A stretch of 48,138 nucleotides of DNA from Candidatus Methanophagales archaeon. Its GTDB lineage: Archaea; Halobacteriota; Syntropharchaeia; Alkanophagales; Methanospirareceae. A model generated the notes under the pieces. That model made no database searches, was not told the DNA's origin, and was given only the letters and a program-made list of their open reading frames with translations. Below, piece after piece: positions 1-8,619 of this stretch; within the stretch, counting starts at the first letter, position 1, and each line of letters starts with the position of its first letter. The position numbers and the translations under genes are program-made. The stretch is from the NCBI GenBank assembly GCA_024699715.1, contig JANPRD010000012.1, forward strand, positions 34,605 to 82,742, read 5' to 3'.

Positions 1-1
1 A

Positions 2-553
2 AGAGCGACGCATCCTTTCGCATCGGCGTGGTGGTCCTGGCCTCTAATGCTGAAGCCGCTTTGGCTCTTCGTGAATCCGCTTGACAGCAAGGTCTCAACA
101 GTCGTTCTGCTCGGAAATCCTGCGATTTGGTGGGGAGGTCTCGCAGCCATCGCTGCGATTTCTGTCTCTTTCGTTAAAACAAGAAGAGAAAGGAGAAGTG
201 CAGATGCGGGTATTGGGGGGATGGAGTTTGAAGGGATTGAGTTTAAGGGGAACGAGCGGGAAGTAAAACTCTTCATTTTGCTCCCATTTTTCTTGCAGTG
301 GCTCCCTTTTGCGGCGGTCACGAGAATCCTTTTCATTTACCACTTCGCCCCGAATGTGCTTTTCTTAGTTCTCGCCCTCGCCTACTGGCTTGACGCCCTC
401 TGGCGAGATTCAACAGCGTCAAAGGGAATAGTCGTTGCGTTCCTCGTCCTTGCAGCGTCGCTCTTCGTCCTTTTCTACCCCGTGATTTCAGGCTTTCCGA
501 TTGAAGAGGCATACAGAGAGAGCCTGAGGTGGCTTCCCAGCTGGATTTTCTGA
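2..553 (+). CDS. C-terminal part of a PMT-family membrane mannosyltransferase-like protein (partial)
   Basis: The reading frame is open from the window edge, so the start lies outside. The first residues read HPFASAWWSWPLMLKP, which resembles the conserved loop after the catalytic part of dolichyl-phosphate-mannose-protein mannosyltransferases (PMT / PMT_4TMC). What follows is hydrophobic, with four or so membrane segments (around codons 35-50, 85-105, 110-128 and 140-160), matching the C-terminal four-helix part of that family. The likely role is transfer of a sugar from a lipid carrier to secreted proteins at the cytoplasmic membrane. An internal ATG at 47 is not the true start, because the conserved motif lies upstream of it. 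The frame ends with TGA. The family call rests on one motif plus topology. Confidence 0.7.
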   Translation, partial: RATHPFASAWWSWPLMLKPLWLFVNPLDSKVSTVVLLGNPAIWWGGLAAIAAISVSFVKTRRERRSADAGIGGMEFEGIEFKGNEREVKLFILLPFFLQWLPFAAVTRILFIYHFAPNVLFLVLALAYWLDALWRDSTASKGIVVAFLVLAASLFVLFYPVISGFPIEEAYRESLRWLPSWIF

Positions 554-655
554 GAGAGAGCGAGGGTTGCGTGATGTCGTCTCACTGTCTCACTTTGTCC
601 CCATTTCATTCGCACCTTAAATCTTATAGTGGGGGTTATGCATGCTAAATGCGAT

Positions 656-670
656 AGTATTTATATAAAG
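656..670 (+). promoter_or_regulatory. TATA box for the small gene at 704
   Basis: The stretch GTATTTATATAAAG is a good archaeal TATA box. Transcription would start about 25 bases downstream, close to the purine-rich ribosome-binding region (AGGAGGGTGA at 682-691 and GGGGGTGAT at 692-700) ahead of the ATG at 704. Confidence 0.5.
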
Positions 671-703
671 AATGTGGAATAAGGAGGGTGAGGGGGTGAT
701 AGT

Positions 704-988
704 ATGGCGAAGATAAGTATAGAGGCGGATTCGTTGGAGGAGGTTCGGGAGATATTGAGGGAGAAGCCGAGATTTCCGGAGGGTTTAGTCCCGCTGGTGC
801 AGGACATAGAGCGAGTGCTTGAGGCGGTTGAGCGTGCGAAGTCAGAGGACCCGAGAGGGCGTGCAAAGCGTAAGATAGCGGAATATGCTGGTATTAGGGA
901 TGCTGCTAAGGTCGGCGAGATTCTGCGCTTGCTTGAGCGACACCGCATCGTTCAGCGAGAATCCAGAGGCAGATGGAAAACGATTTGA
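704..988 (+). CDS. Small hypothetical protein, winged-helix-like C-terminus
   Basis: The product is 94 residues and not recognised as a named family. The N-terminal half is acidic and helical (SLEEVREILREKP). The C-terminal half (about residues 56-92) has three predicted helices ending in KVGEILRLLERHRIVQRESRGRW, split by family-typical spacing like a winged helix, so DNA or RNA binding is possible but not shown. It has its own TATA box and a strong ribosome-binding site 3 bases before the ATG. It stands alone between the membrane protein and the gene pair at 1100. The coding frame is credible from the regulatory signals and codon use. Confidence 0.65.
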   Translation: MAKISIEADSLEEVREILREKPRFPEGLVPLVQDIERVLEAVERAKSEDPRGRAKRKIAEYAGIRDAAKVGEILRLLERHRIVQRESRGRWKTI

Positions 989-1099
989 GCGCCGCTCTCT
1001 TTTATTTTTTCCAATTTTTCCGTTTCCAATTTTTCCGCTTTTTTGCTCGCAGAAGCGAAGGTTTATTTTTGAGGGGAGTGAATAAAAGAAGAGGATAGA

Positions 1100-1456
1100 A
1101 TGGCGGAGGAAGAAGGTGGATTCTTTGCGATTGAAAACGACGATGTGGCGACGCAGGCGCAGATTAAAAAGATTTATGCCCTTTTACATCGGCTCGGCAA
1201 GGACCCGCAGAAATTCAAGGAGGAAAGAGGTTTCACGAACTACGCAAAACTGACGAAGAGGCAGGCATCAGAGCTTATTGACGAGCTTGAGCGGGAGGAG
1301 TTCAGAAAAATAGAAGAGGAAGTGAAGGCAAAAGCGGAACAAACCTCTGTGGCAGAAACGCAGCAGGCACCGTCCCAACCGATACAACAGATACAACAGA
1401 CAACAGGCGCAACAGACCACGAATGCGAGGGAGAGCGTGGCACAGGAAGCAGTTGA
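1100..1456 (+). CDS. Hypothetical protein with a small helical domain and Q-rich tail (possibly the front half of a frameshifted gene)
   Basis: Residues 16-65 form a compact helical domain (ATQAQIKKIYALLHRLGKD through LTKRQASELIDEL). It resembles a small helical domain I associate with phage and archaeal single-strand annealing (Rad52/ERF-like) or ssDNA-related proteins; this is from memory and unproven. The tail is charged and then glutamine-rich (QQIQQ). The start ATG follows GAGGATAGA. The stop overlaps the next gene by 20 bases, and the frame there is offset by one base. Reading through the Q-rich part with one base removed would give a single protein of about 185 residues, so the two frames may be one gene. 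Confidence 0.6.
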   Translation: MAEEEGGFFAIENDDVATQAQIKKIYALLHRLGKDPQKFKEERGFTNYAKLTKRQASELIDELEREEFRKIEEEVKAKAEQTSVAETQQAPSQPIQQIQQTTGATDHECEGERGTGSS

Positions 1457-1664
1457 GCTTCGGCGAGAAGCGTTGGTAAAGGAGGCGGAGGAGGTTGCTC
1501 GTGCTGCGAGATTAATGCGTAGGTGCGTGAGCGAGGCGAAGCGGATTGTGGAGGAGGAGATGCCTTTCGTCGTGAGCGAGGCGATAAAGGCAAAAACTAT
1601 CGGCTCAATCGCAGCAACTCTATTCATTCAACTTGAAAGCAGGAGCTATCGGTGGGAAGAGTGA
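1437..1664 (+). CDS. Hypothetical helical protein (possibly the back half of the gene at 1100)
   Basis: The product is 75 residues from a GTG start. The ORF is open upstream of that GTG and continues the Q/T/N-rich composition of the neighbouring frame, which suggests that the GTG is not a real start and that the two frames are parts of one gene. The sequence is helical and charged (ELRREALVKEAEEVARAARL), with a conserved-looking end (VVSEAIKAKTIGSIAATLFIQ). No function is recognised. Bases 1665-1806, between its TGA and the TldE stop, hold no further gene. Confidence 0.5.
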   Translation: MAQEAVELRREALVKEAEEVARAARLMRRCVSEAKRIVEEEMPFVVSEAIKAKTIGSIAATLFIQLESRSYRWEE

Positions 1665-1806
1665 GCGATGGGAGCGTATAGGGTGTGCAGAGGAAAAGAT
1701 ATGAGGATGTATTATAAAGAGACATAAAGACACTAATGAGACTGAGAGCTGTGAAGTAGAATAGCAGAATGGCTTTCAAAGACAGACTAATTACATACAT
1801 GCGCAC

Positions 1807-3186
1807 TTACGAGACTATTTGCATTTTCGCCACCAGAATAGTAGGAGATGCGATATTGTAAATCTGTCTGCTGTCTTTTGCGACGATTTCAACACGCTTC
1901 AGCATCTCAACAGAGTTTCCTACAAGCATAACCTCACGCAGCGGCTTCAATTCACCTCTTTTCACTGAAAATGCGTTTTGAGCGACAACAGAAAATGCGC
2001 CTGATGTTGCGTCTGCGGTGTGCGCACCAATCACATCGCTCACGAGTATGCCTTCGTTCAACTCACGCAAAATCTCTTCACGAGTGGCATCGCCTCGCTC
2101 AATGATGAAGTTCGTTGCTCCCACTGAAGGTGGCTGGTCGTAGCCCCTGACTGCGTTTCCCGTGCTTTCAACGCCGTCTTTTGAGGCTGTGTATGTGTCG
2201 TATAGGAAATTTTTGAGGACGCCCCGCTCAATAAGCACTGTTCTTTGCGAAGGAACGCCCTCTCCATCCATTTTTCTCGTGTTCAAGCAACCTTCTGCGG
2301 TGCCGTCGTCAACAATTGTGAGCATTTCAGATGCGATTTCTTCGCCCAACCGACCCTTGTAAGGTGAGCGGTTCCGCTGCACATTCTCGGCGCTGAAATG
2401 TCTGACGGTTGTGTAAGCGAGTATGCTCTGCACCGCTCTCGGCGAGAGGACAACAGGCATTTCCTTCGTCTCCGCTTTCTGACCTCCGAGACTCCTCAAC
2501 GCAAGCAGCGTTGCCTCCTCAGAAATCCAACGCAAATTCAAATCGCTCAAACGCCTTTTTGCCTCCCCTTCGCTGCCTGCGATTTCCTCAGCAGAACCTC
2601 CTTCTGCTGTTTTGCTGCGTGCAACGACGGTGATGCCTGCGGATGCGAAAGTCCCGCTGTCCTCCGCAGAAACGCCTTCTGAGTTCAAAATGAAAATATG
2701 GTCGTAAGCAACGGAGAAGCCGCCTTCAGTAGGCTCGCAGGAGACGCCTCCCCCTCCGCTTCCGCTCTCATCCTCGCAAGCTCCTCTGACGCCTTCAAGC
2801 AGTTCAGACGCAATATCTAAAGCATCTTCAGGCGAATTGCAGAGCTCAACGATGCGTTTGTCGTAAGCACCTGCGGTTCGGTAGCGTTCCGGTGAAACTG
2901 CGGGAAGCCCGCAGAATTCTTCATCCGCTTCAGACGCCTTCGCTCTCCTTACCGCCTCTTCAACGCACCTGCGCAACGCATCATCGCTCAAGTCAGTCGT
3001 GTAAGAGAAGCCCACTTTATTTGCGACGACCGCTCTGATGCCAACGCCCCTGCTCCTGAATCTTTTCACTTGCTTCACGCTCCATCGCTCAAAATCTATG
3101 CTCAATCCTTCCGCATGCTCGCCGTATATCTCAACCTGCTCGCAAGAATCTGCAAAACGCAACGCCCTCTCCAAAATCTCGTGCAT
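1807..3186 (-). CDS. pmbA: TldE/PmbA-family metalloprotease-complex subunit
   Basis: At 459 residues this is full length for the TldD/PmbA (modulator of DNA gyrase) family. The N-terminal part (about 1-120) carries the conserved beta-rich fold with RGVGIRAVVANKVGFSYT. The C-terminal part has the family motifs around VLSPRAVQSILAYT and NFIIERGDATREEIL. It lacks the HExxxH metal motif, as expected for the TldE partner, which pairs with TldD to form a heterodimeric peptidase. The TldD partner is in this window at 43.8-45.2 kb, about 40 kb away rather than adjacent. It is transcribed from downstream of the thermosome gene with a 70-base gap, so it may be co-transcribed with it. It ends with TAA. 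Confidence 0.88.
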   Translation of the reverse strand: MHEILERALRFADSCEQVEIYGEHAEGLSIDFERWSVKQVKRFRSRGVGIRAVVANKVGFSYTTDLSDDALRRCVEEAVRRAKASEADEEFCGLPAVSPERYRTAGAYDKRIVELCNSPEDALDIASELLEGVRGACEDESGSGGGGVSCEPTEGGFSVAYDHIFILNSEGVSAEDSGTFASAGITVVARSKTAEGGSAEEIAGSEGEAKRRLSDLNLRWISEEATLLALRSLGGQKAETKEMPVVLSPRAVQSILAYTTVRHFSAENVQRNRSPYKGRLGEEIASEMLTIVDDGTAEGCLNTRKMDGEGVPSQRTVLIERGVLKNFLYDTYTASKDGVESTGNAVRGYDQPPSVGATNFIIERGDATREEILRELNEGILVSDVIGAHTADATSGAFSVVAQNAFSVKRGELKPLREVMLVGNSVEMLKRVEIVAKDSRQIYNIASPTILVAKMQIVS

Positions 3187-3255
3187 TTCCTCCAGCGAAG
3201 AAAATGAGAAGAAAAGAGGAGAAAAGAGGGGAAAAGAGGAGGAGCGAGTAGCCGT

Positions 3256-4917
3256 TCACATTCCGCCTACGCCTGGATACCCGCCTCCTTCTGGCATGCC
3301 ACCCTCCCCTGGTGCAGGAGGCTTGAACTCCTCACGCTTTGAAGCAATCACATCGTCTATGCGAAGAATCATCGTTGCTGCTTCCACTGCGGATGAAACC
3401 GCCTGCTTCTTCGTTCTCAAGGGTTCAATCACGCCTCGCTCCCACATGTCCACGATTTCTCCCGTGTAGACATCCAAGCCTGCGTTCTTATTTCCTGCTT
3501 CGTGAGCAGCCTTCAACTCAACCAACTTGTCAATGGGGTCAAGTCCTGAATTCTCCGCAAGCGTTCTCGGAATGATTTCAAGCGCTTCGGCAAACTTCTC
3601 TACTGCGAGCTGCTCCCTTCCCTTCAGCGTCGTGCTGAATTCTTTGAGGCGTAGTGCGAGCTCTGTCTCAACTGCGCCGCCGCCTGCAACCGCCTTACCG
3701 TCCTCAAGAATGGATGAAGCCACCTTTAAAGCGTCGTTCAGCGAGCGCTCAATCTCGTCAACGACATGCTCCTCTCCTCCACGAACGACAATTGAAATTG
3801 AGCGTGGGTTCTCGCATTCTTCAACGAAAACCATGCGGTCGCCTGCAATCTTCCGCTCACGGACAAGACCTGCATGACCCAACTCAGCTTCGCTCAACTC
3901 TTCAATGTTGTTCACGATTTTACCGCCTGTCGCCCTCGCAAGTCGCTCCATGTCGCTCTTTTTCACCCTGCGAACCGCAAGAATGCCCTCTTTTGCGAGG
4001 TAATGCTGCACAACATCGTCTATTCCCTTCTGACAGAAAACGACATTCGCACCACTCGCCTTTATTTTCTCAACCATTTTACGCATCATTCGCTCCTCTT
4101 CGTCCAAGAACGCCTTCATCTGCTCCGCTGAACGAATGCGAATCTCAGCATCCGTCTCCGTCTTCTTGACCTCTAAAGAGCAGTTAAGCAGCGCAATCTT
4201 CGCATTCTCAACCCTCTTCGGCATCCCTGGGTGAACAACTTCCTTGTCAATTGCGACGCCGTTCACAAGAATCGTGTCTGCGATTTTACCACCCGTCTTC
4301 TTTTCAATGTTCAAGTTGTCAAGGTCAACGGAGAAGCCACCATCCGTTTTTTCAGCGATGCTCTTCACAGCAGAGACGGCGATGTCTGCGAGGAAGTCCC
4401 CTGCTGCTTCCGCAAATTTTCCAGTGATTGAAGTCTTCGCAACCTTACGCATCACATCCTCACGCACGCTCTCTTCACTGACATCCACAGCGACGCCATC
4501 AAGTATTTCTTTCGCCTTCTCAGCAGCCATCCGGTAGCCTGAGGCAATCACCGTCGGATGCAATTCCTGCTCAAGCAGTTCTTCAGCCTTCTTAAGCAGT
4601 TCGCCTGCGAGAACAACCGCTGTCGTCGTGCCGTCACCAGCTTCTTCGTCCATCGTTTTCGCAACCTCCACCATCATTTTCGCCGCCGGATGCTCTATGT
4701 CCATCTCCTTCAGAATCGTGACGCCGTCGTTCGTTACGACAACATCGCCGAGCGTGTCAACGAGCATCTTGTCCATCCCTTTCGGTCCGAGCGTCGTCCT
4801 CACCGCAGATGCGACCGCCTTCGCCGCATTTATGTTGTTCGCCTGCGCATCCCTGCCTCTCGTCCTTGATGTGCCTTCCCTCAAAATAAGCACAGGAATT
4901 CCTCCCATTCCAGCCAT
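3256..4917 (-). CDS. thsA: Thermosome subunit (group II chaperonin)
   Basis: The 553-residue product matches the archaeal thermosome from end to end. Conserved ATPase features are [10 protein letters not shown] (about 42-51), [34 protein letters not shown] (about 93-107) and [14 protein letters not shown] in the C-terminal equatorial domain. The C-terminus is the usual flexible glycine/methionine tail (GGYPGVGGM). It assembles into double rings that fold proteins in the cytosol using ATP. The start is set by [16 protein letters not shown], a typical N-terminus. A polypurine leader of about 80 bases precedes the ATG, behind a TATA box near 5000-5013. Confidence 0.97.
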   Translation of the reverse strand: MAGMGGIPVLILREGTSRTRGRDAQANNINAAKAVASAVRTTLGPKGMDKMLVDTLGDVVVTNDGVTILKEMDIEHPAAKMMVEVAKTMDEEAGDGTTTAVVLAGELLKKAEELLEQELHPTVIASGYRMAAEKAKEILDGVAVDVSEESVREDVMRKVAKTSITGKFAEAAGDFLADIAVSAVKSIAEKTDGGFSVDLDNLNIEKKTGGKIADTILVNGVAIDKEVVHPGMPKRVENAKIALLNCSLEVKKTETDAEIRIRSAEQMKAFLDEEERMMRKMVEKIKASGANVVFCQKGIDDVVQHYLAKEGILAVRRVKKSDMERLARATGGKIVNNIEELSEAELGHAGLVRERKIAGDRMVFVEECENPRSISIVVRGGEEHVVDEIERSLNDALKVASSILEDGKAVAGGGAVETELALRLKEFSTTLKGREQLAVEKFAEALEIIPRTLAENSGLDPIDKLVELKAAHEAGNKNAGLDVYTGEIVDMWERGVIEPLRTKKQAVSSAVEAATMILRIDDVIASKREEFKPPAPGEGGMPEGGGYPGVGGM

Positions 4918-4999
4918 TTTCTCACCCCCGCTTCTCTCGCTCTCTTCTCTTGCTACCCCCTTTTAACTTTCCCTCTGCCATCCATACATTTCTCCTTCT

Positions 5000-5013
5000 A
5001 CTTATAATTTACG
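5000..5013 (-). promoter_or_regulatory. TATA box for the thermosome gene
   Basis: On the minus strand AAATTATAAGTAG resembles an archaeal TATA box about 85 bases upstream of the thermosome ATG. The transcript leader between them is almost entirely purine. The remainder of the gap (5014-5252) shows no gene or RNA that I can support. Confidence 0.4.
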
Positions 5014-5252
5014 CATCAGTGGCAAGTTTCCTACTTCTTCATCAGACATCTGGAGCGGTGGTTGAATACATAGCAAGGAAGCAGTTAAATACAAATTGCG
5101 GAAATAGGGAAATTGCAACAGGACTGGAAAATGCTTAACAATACTCAACGCCACTATCTCCCTTTCACCTACCTCTTTTCCCCTCTTTACGCCACCTTTC
5201 TCTCGCCTTCTTCTCTCCTTCCTCAACCACACTTTCAGTTCTGTCCTACTCC

Positions 5253-5693
5253 TCAAGCCTCTTCTCTTGGACTTCGCTCGCCACGAGCTCGCTCAATCTC
5301 CTTCTCAAGAATCTCCTCTTCCTGAATCGTCCCGTATTTCTCGTATATGCGAATAATCAGGGCGAGAGCAACAGCAGCAGTCGCAGCCATGACAACAATC
5401 GCAGTGAGCATTAAAACTTGCGGCAGTGGATTCGCATACTTGTAGGGCAATTCCGCAATCTCATGCGTTCCCCAAGGCAGCGAACCCTTCACAATCGGCG
5501 CAGTCCCCTCACGAACATCGCCAAGAGAGATGAAAAATAGGATTATTGCAGTCTGAAATATGTTCAGTCCGATGAGTTTCTTCATCAGATTGTCCTTCGC
5601 TATCGTTCCATATAGCCCAATAAGCATCAGAATAATAGCCATCCAATAGTTATATTTCTCTACCACATGCTCTACAAACCATCCCAGTTCCAT
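5253..5693 (-). CDS. mrpC: MrpC/MnhC-type (NuoK-like) cation antiporter subunit
   Basis: The 146-residue protein has three membrane helices (about 17-33, 37-58 and 92-112). It shows the NuoK-like core KKLIGLNIFQTAIILFFISLG and the typical PLPQVLMLTAIVVMAATAAVALAL. It is the last gene of the minus-strand Mrp/Mbh cluster. In complete clusters the next gene is the large antiporter-like subunit MrpD/MbhH, but here the following gene is the thermosome. The C-terminus is a charged extension (EEEILEKEIERAR). The stop is TGA. Confidence 0.88.
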   Translation of the reverse strand: MELGWFVEHVVEKYNYWMAIILMLIGLYGTIAKDNLMKKLIGLNIFQTAIILFFISLGDVREGTAPIVKGSLPWGTHEIAELPYKYANPLPQVLMLTAIVVMAATAAVALALIIRIYEKYGTIQEEEILEKEIERARGERSPREEA

Positions 5694-5760
5694 TTTTCCA
5701 TCACTCCCCCTCCTCTTTCCGCTTCACTACCTTCCCATTCACACCACTTCCACTACTTCC

Positions 5761-5800
5761 CACCACTTCTCACGCTTTCTCACGCTTTCTCACGCCTTCT
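5761..5800. repeat. Four tandem 10-base repeats across the mrpB stop codon
   Basis: Units of CACGCTTTCT (with variants CACCACTTCT and CACGCCTTCT) stand head to tail four times. They encode the last residues of the MrpB C-terminus and continue past the TGA at 5780-5782. On the sense (minus) strand each unit is purine-rich (AGAAAGCGTG). It is a small local expansion of the same purine-rich type seen elsewhere in the window. Confidence 0.7.
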
Positions 5801-6376
5801 CACTCGCCACCCTGAGCGCCTGCTTCTTGCGTCTGCCTCTCTTCTTGCTGATGCGACCGCTGACGACGCCTCACGGGATTCTATCACATCCTCACGCCAA
5901 GCGAGGTCAAAGAAGAGAGATGCGAAGACAGTCGCAACAGTGATGCCGATGCCGACCTCTACTGCGTAAGTGACGAGGTAACCACGACGCAAAGCAAATT
6001 CTGTGGGAAGCGGAAAACCCCCATAATTCAAATATTCGACGGCGCCCATCGTGAGAATAATACAAAGAATGCCGACTCCTGCATAAATGTAAAGACCAAG
6101 ACTGTTTAAAATTGCGTTTATTCCCTCTGGAAGTGCCTCTCTTCCACGCTTAACGCCGAATACCGTGCCAAATAGGATGAGAGTTGCGGCAAAAATCACG
6201 CCTCCTTGAAAGCCGCCACCCGCTCCTTCCGTGCCAATCATCACATACAAGGCGAAAAGTTGAGCGAGCGGAATCATCACACGAGCAACCGTGTCCACTA
6301 TAACATCCCGCTCTTCCTTCCCTCTCTCTTTCTCCTTCCATCCTCCTGTGCCAATCTCCGCCTTCTTAACGCTCAT
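5780..6376 (-). CDS. mrpB: MrpB/MnhB-type cation antiporter subunit
   Basis: The domain VARVMIPLAQLFALYVMIGTE followed by GAGGGFQGGVIFAATLIL is the MnhB signature. There are four membrane helices, with a loop LNYGGFPLPTEFALRRGY typical of the family. I place the start at the ATG at 6376 (MSVKKAEIG) because it overlaps the preceding stop as ATGA; a longer frame to 6418 exists but is not needed. The N-terminus contains a short charged low-complexity piece (KEKERGKEERD). The C-terminus is an unusual Ala/Arg/Ser-rich tail ending in the tandem repeats. It is part of the membrane ion-translocation module. Confidence 0.88.
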   Translation of the reverse strand: MSVKKAEIGTGGWKEKERGKEERDVIVDTVARVMIPLAQLFALYVMIGTEGAGGGFQGGVIFAATLILFGTVFGVKRGREALPEGINAILNSLGLYIYAGVGILCIILTMGAVEYLNYGGFPLPTEFALRRGYLVTYAVEVGIGITVATVFASLFFDLAWREDVIESREASSAVASARREADARSRRSGWRVRRREKA

Positions 6377-6918
6377 AACCTTCCATACCTCCTCAAAAGC
6401 AGAATGACAGCGACACATGCGGTGAAAATCACAGTCGTCTCGCCGAGCGTGTCATAGCCCCTGTAATCTGCGAGGATGGCAGTTACCATGTTCGGCACAC
6501 CGCATTCCTCCTCCACCCGCTCCTCATACCTCACAGCAGGAGCATATCTGTAAATTTCAATAGCGTCATCCGCAACCACAAGATAAAATGGAACTTCAGG
6601 CTCCTTTGTGTTGAATTCAGATTCATTCGTCGGTATATAAATGTCATAATGGTCTCCCTTATGCATAACAGAAAGCTCTTCAGCATAAAATCCCCGCTTT
6701 TCTAATTCGCTTCTCAACACTTCAGGCACAACTCCCTCATTCAATTCGTTTATTATTTGAGGAGATGCGTTTATTTTGGATAGAAGCACACGCTCATTCG
6801 CAGGTGAGTGCGGGTCGCCAAACGAAGGGACATCCTCAAGCACATAAAAGAAGAGGCATGCGAGCAAAAAGACCGTGAGAAGACCGACGACATGAAGCGG
6901 TTTCAATCCGCTGACCAC
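6373..6918 (-). CDS. MbhE-like subunit (corresponds to part of the MrpA C-terminus)
   Basis: The 181-residue protein has an N-terminal membrane helix (about 8-27), a soluble central stretch, and a C-terminal motif PNMVTAILADYRGYDTLGETTVIF followed by a membrane helix. That motif is typical of subunit E of membrane-bound hydrogenases and Mrp antiporters. The soluble middle (about residues 45-130) is longer than I would expect. It overlaps the MbhD-like gene by 16 bases and the MrpB gene by 4 bases, so the genes are translationally coupled. Confidence 0.85.
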   Translation of the reverse strand: MVSGLKPLHVVGLLTVFLLACLFFYVLEDVPSFGDPHSPANERVLLSKINASPQIINELNEGVVPEVLRSELEKRGFYAEELSVMHKGDHYDIYIPTNESEFNTKEPEVPFYLVVADDAIEIYRYAPAVRYEERVEEECGVPNMVTAILADYRGYDTLGETTVIFTACVAVILLLRRYGRL

Positions 6919-7148
6919 CTCCTCAATTTAGTTAATGCCGCAATCATCAGAGCGGTTGATGCTCCAGCACCGACGGCAGCCTCCGTGAAGCCGACATCAG
7001 GCGCATGCATTTGCACCCAAACGGTAGCCATGACAAAGCTGTAAGCGCCGAGCAGAACGATTGCTGCGAGCAAGTCTTTAACGGTAAGTGCAGCAATACC
7101 AATCACAACAAGAAAGAAAAGCAATGCGAGGTCTAACGGTATTATCAT
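6903..7148 (-). CDS. MbhD-like / DUF4040 subunit
   Basis: The short membrane protein of about 81 residues has three helices and the motif VQMHAPDVGFTEAAVGAGAS, diagnostic for the DUF4040 segment that is part of MrpA in bacteria and a free subunit (MbhD) in archaeal Mrp-type and hydrogenase complexes. The start is either ATG at 7148 or GTG at 7151. It lies directly upstream of, and overlaps, the MbhE-like gene. No MrpA N-terminal antiporter domain is attached. Confidence 0.85.
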   Translation of the reverse strand: MIIPLDLALLFFLVVIGIAALTVKDLLAAIVLLGAYSFVMATVWVQMHAPDVGFTEAAVGAGASTALMIAALTKLRRWSAD

Positions 7149-7240
7149 CACTCTTCACCCCTTCTCCGCTTGACCACTTGACGCCTTTGCTATTTAAAAC
7201 TTTCTGTTTCTCTCTTCATGTGTCTCTCGTGGCACAGGCA

Positions 7241-7760
7241 TCAGAACTCCATAAACACATAAGCAACCTTCTTCTGCATCGTTTTATCCACTAAAAGAGC
7301 TTCTGCTGCCTTATCTGCAATCGCATGCACCCAGAATCTTGAGCCTTTCACCTCAATTGTTATCGTTCCGGGCGTAAGCGTGATGGAGTTTGCGAGTGTT
7401 GTTCGTGAAACATCCCCTCTTAATGTCGTATCAAATTCTATTATCCTCGGATTTATCGGCATCTTCGGGTGAAGAACACGGTAAGCGACATCAAAGTTCG
7501 CAAGAATTATCTGCCAAAGCAACCAAGGAACATAAAAAATGAATCTGTATGCTTTTGTAAGCACTTTCTCCTCCTTTCCCTGTGAAAAGAAGGCGATGTT
7601 TGTGTGAGAAAGCGGTGACGATGCCCGCACAAATGAGACCTCCGACGACACGAATGTAGTCAATGCCGTGATGTGAGCCGATACATGCGGAAAGAAGAAG
7701 CCAAAACACATACATAATAAGAAAAGTCACCACGACAGAAAGGAAATCCTTACGATTCAT
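7241..7760 (-). CDS. mrpE: MrpE/MnhE-type subunit, frameshifted
   Basis: The N-terminal part is in one frame (MNRKDFLSVVVTFLIMYVFW through the second membrane helix ending near HKHRLL). The remainder is in the next frame (KVLTKAYRFIFYVPWLLWQI, then ANFDVAYRVLHP, then LANSITLTPGTITIEVKG), which is the classic MnhE C-terminus. One surplus base is enough to explain the break; a run of four A on the plus strand at 7585-7588 is the best candidate, though the site could lie anywhere in about 7568-7590. In most operons mrpE comes first, but here it follows mrpF and mrpG. It is either a sequencing or assembly indel, or a real lesion or recoding site. Confidence 0.82.
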
Positions 7761-7846
7761 TTTCCTCTTTCACCTCCATCGCTTGCTCACAAATGCTACT
7801 TGCATCGCAATGCTCACCGCTCACGGGAATTCAATCACCTCCTCTC

Positions 7847-8185
7847 CTACCTCCTCTCCTCACCGACACGCCAGGGCTTCACGCCTGTTTTGTATGCTGC
7901 TTTCATTATTGCGTGAGTGCCTGTGGGGTTTGCGATGAAGAAGAAAATGATGATGCAAAGAAGTTTGAAAACGACGAAAGGCATGCCGTGATAAGCGCTG
8001 TAAATCATGCATCCGAAGAGAATAGCGACCTCTCCGAGCGTGTCGCACTTCCCAGTTGCGTGCAATCTCGTGTAGAAATCTGGAAATCTGAGCAGTCCAA
8101 TTGCACCTGTTACCATGAAAAATGCACCAAAAATGAGGAATGCAGTTGTCAGCACATCTACCACTGTTTCAATCAAGGCGAACAC
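7847..8185 (-). CDS. mrpG: MrpG/MnhG-type cation antiporter subunit
   Basis: The 112-residue protein has three membrane helices with GAIGLLRFPDFYTRLHATGKCDTLG, the MnhG signature. It overlaps mrpF by 13 bases. It ends with TAG, and a TGA follows four codons later. The gap to mrpE (7761-7846) is pyrimidine-rich on the plus strand and holds no gene. Confidence 0.92.
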   Translation of the reverse strand: MFALIETVVDVLTTAFLIFGAFFMVTGAIGLLRFPDFYTRLHATGKCDTLGEVAILFGCMIYSAYHGMPFVVFKLLCIIIFFFIANPTGTHAIMKAAYKTGVKPWRVGEERR

Positions 8186-8451
8186 ACCTCCCCTCGCTCC
8201 AAATATTTAGACATGAGAAGCGTTCCGATGAAGTTGAGGGCGGCGTATGCGATTGCGATGTCCACGAACATCGGTCTCTCAAAAATGTAGCCGACGATGA
8301 CCAAGAGGACAACGACCTTTGTGCCGATGACATTCACCGCTGCCGCTCGGTTGAACACGCCCGGCCCTAAAACAGCACGGTAAAGGCTGAGTAGAATCGT
8401 GCATGCAATCGTCATGCCTATGGCAAGAAACACTTCCTGCATCGGAAGCAT
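8173..8451 (-). CDS. mrpF: MrpF/MnhF-type cation antiporter subunit
   Basis: The 92-residue protein has three membrane helices and the MnhF core RAVLGPGVFNRAAAVNVIGTK followed by FVDIAIAYAALNFIGTLL. It is the first gene of the minus-strand ion-translocation cluster. The divergent spacer to taw3 (8452-8619) contains an AT-rich stretch (AGTTATTTAATAG on the minus strand) that could be its TATA box. The other half of that spacer is a polypurine leader for taw3. Confidence 0.9.
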   Translation of the reverse strand: MLPMQEVFLAIGMTIACTILLSLYRAVLGPGVFNRAAAVNVIGTKVVVLLVIVGYIFERPMFVDIAIAYAALNFIGTLLMSKYLERGEVCSP

Positions 8452-8619
8452 ATTTTACGCTTACCGCTTTCTATTAAATAACTTTCGCTTTTTTCCCAAG
8501 TTTTCCTTGCTCCCTCCTCCCTGTCCTCGCACTCGTGTGGTCTGCGGTGAGGGAACAGAGGAGCAGAGAGAGAAGCAGAGGGAGGAGAAGAGGGACAGAA
8601 GAGAGGCAGAAGAGGAGCA

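Noticed and set aside
4918-5252. Space for a missing mrpD
   Set aside because: No frame longer than about 60 codons is present and none is hydrophobic in the right way; the subunit is about 500 residues in other genomes.
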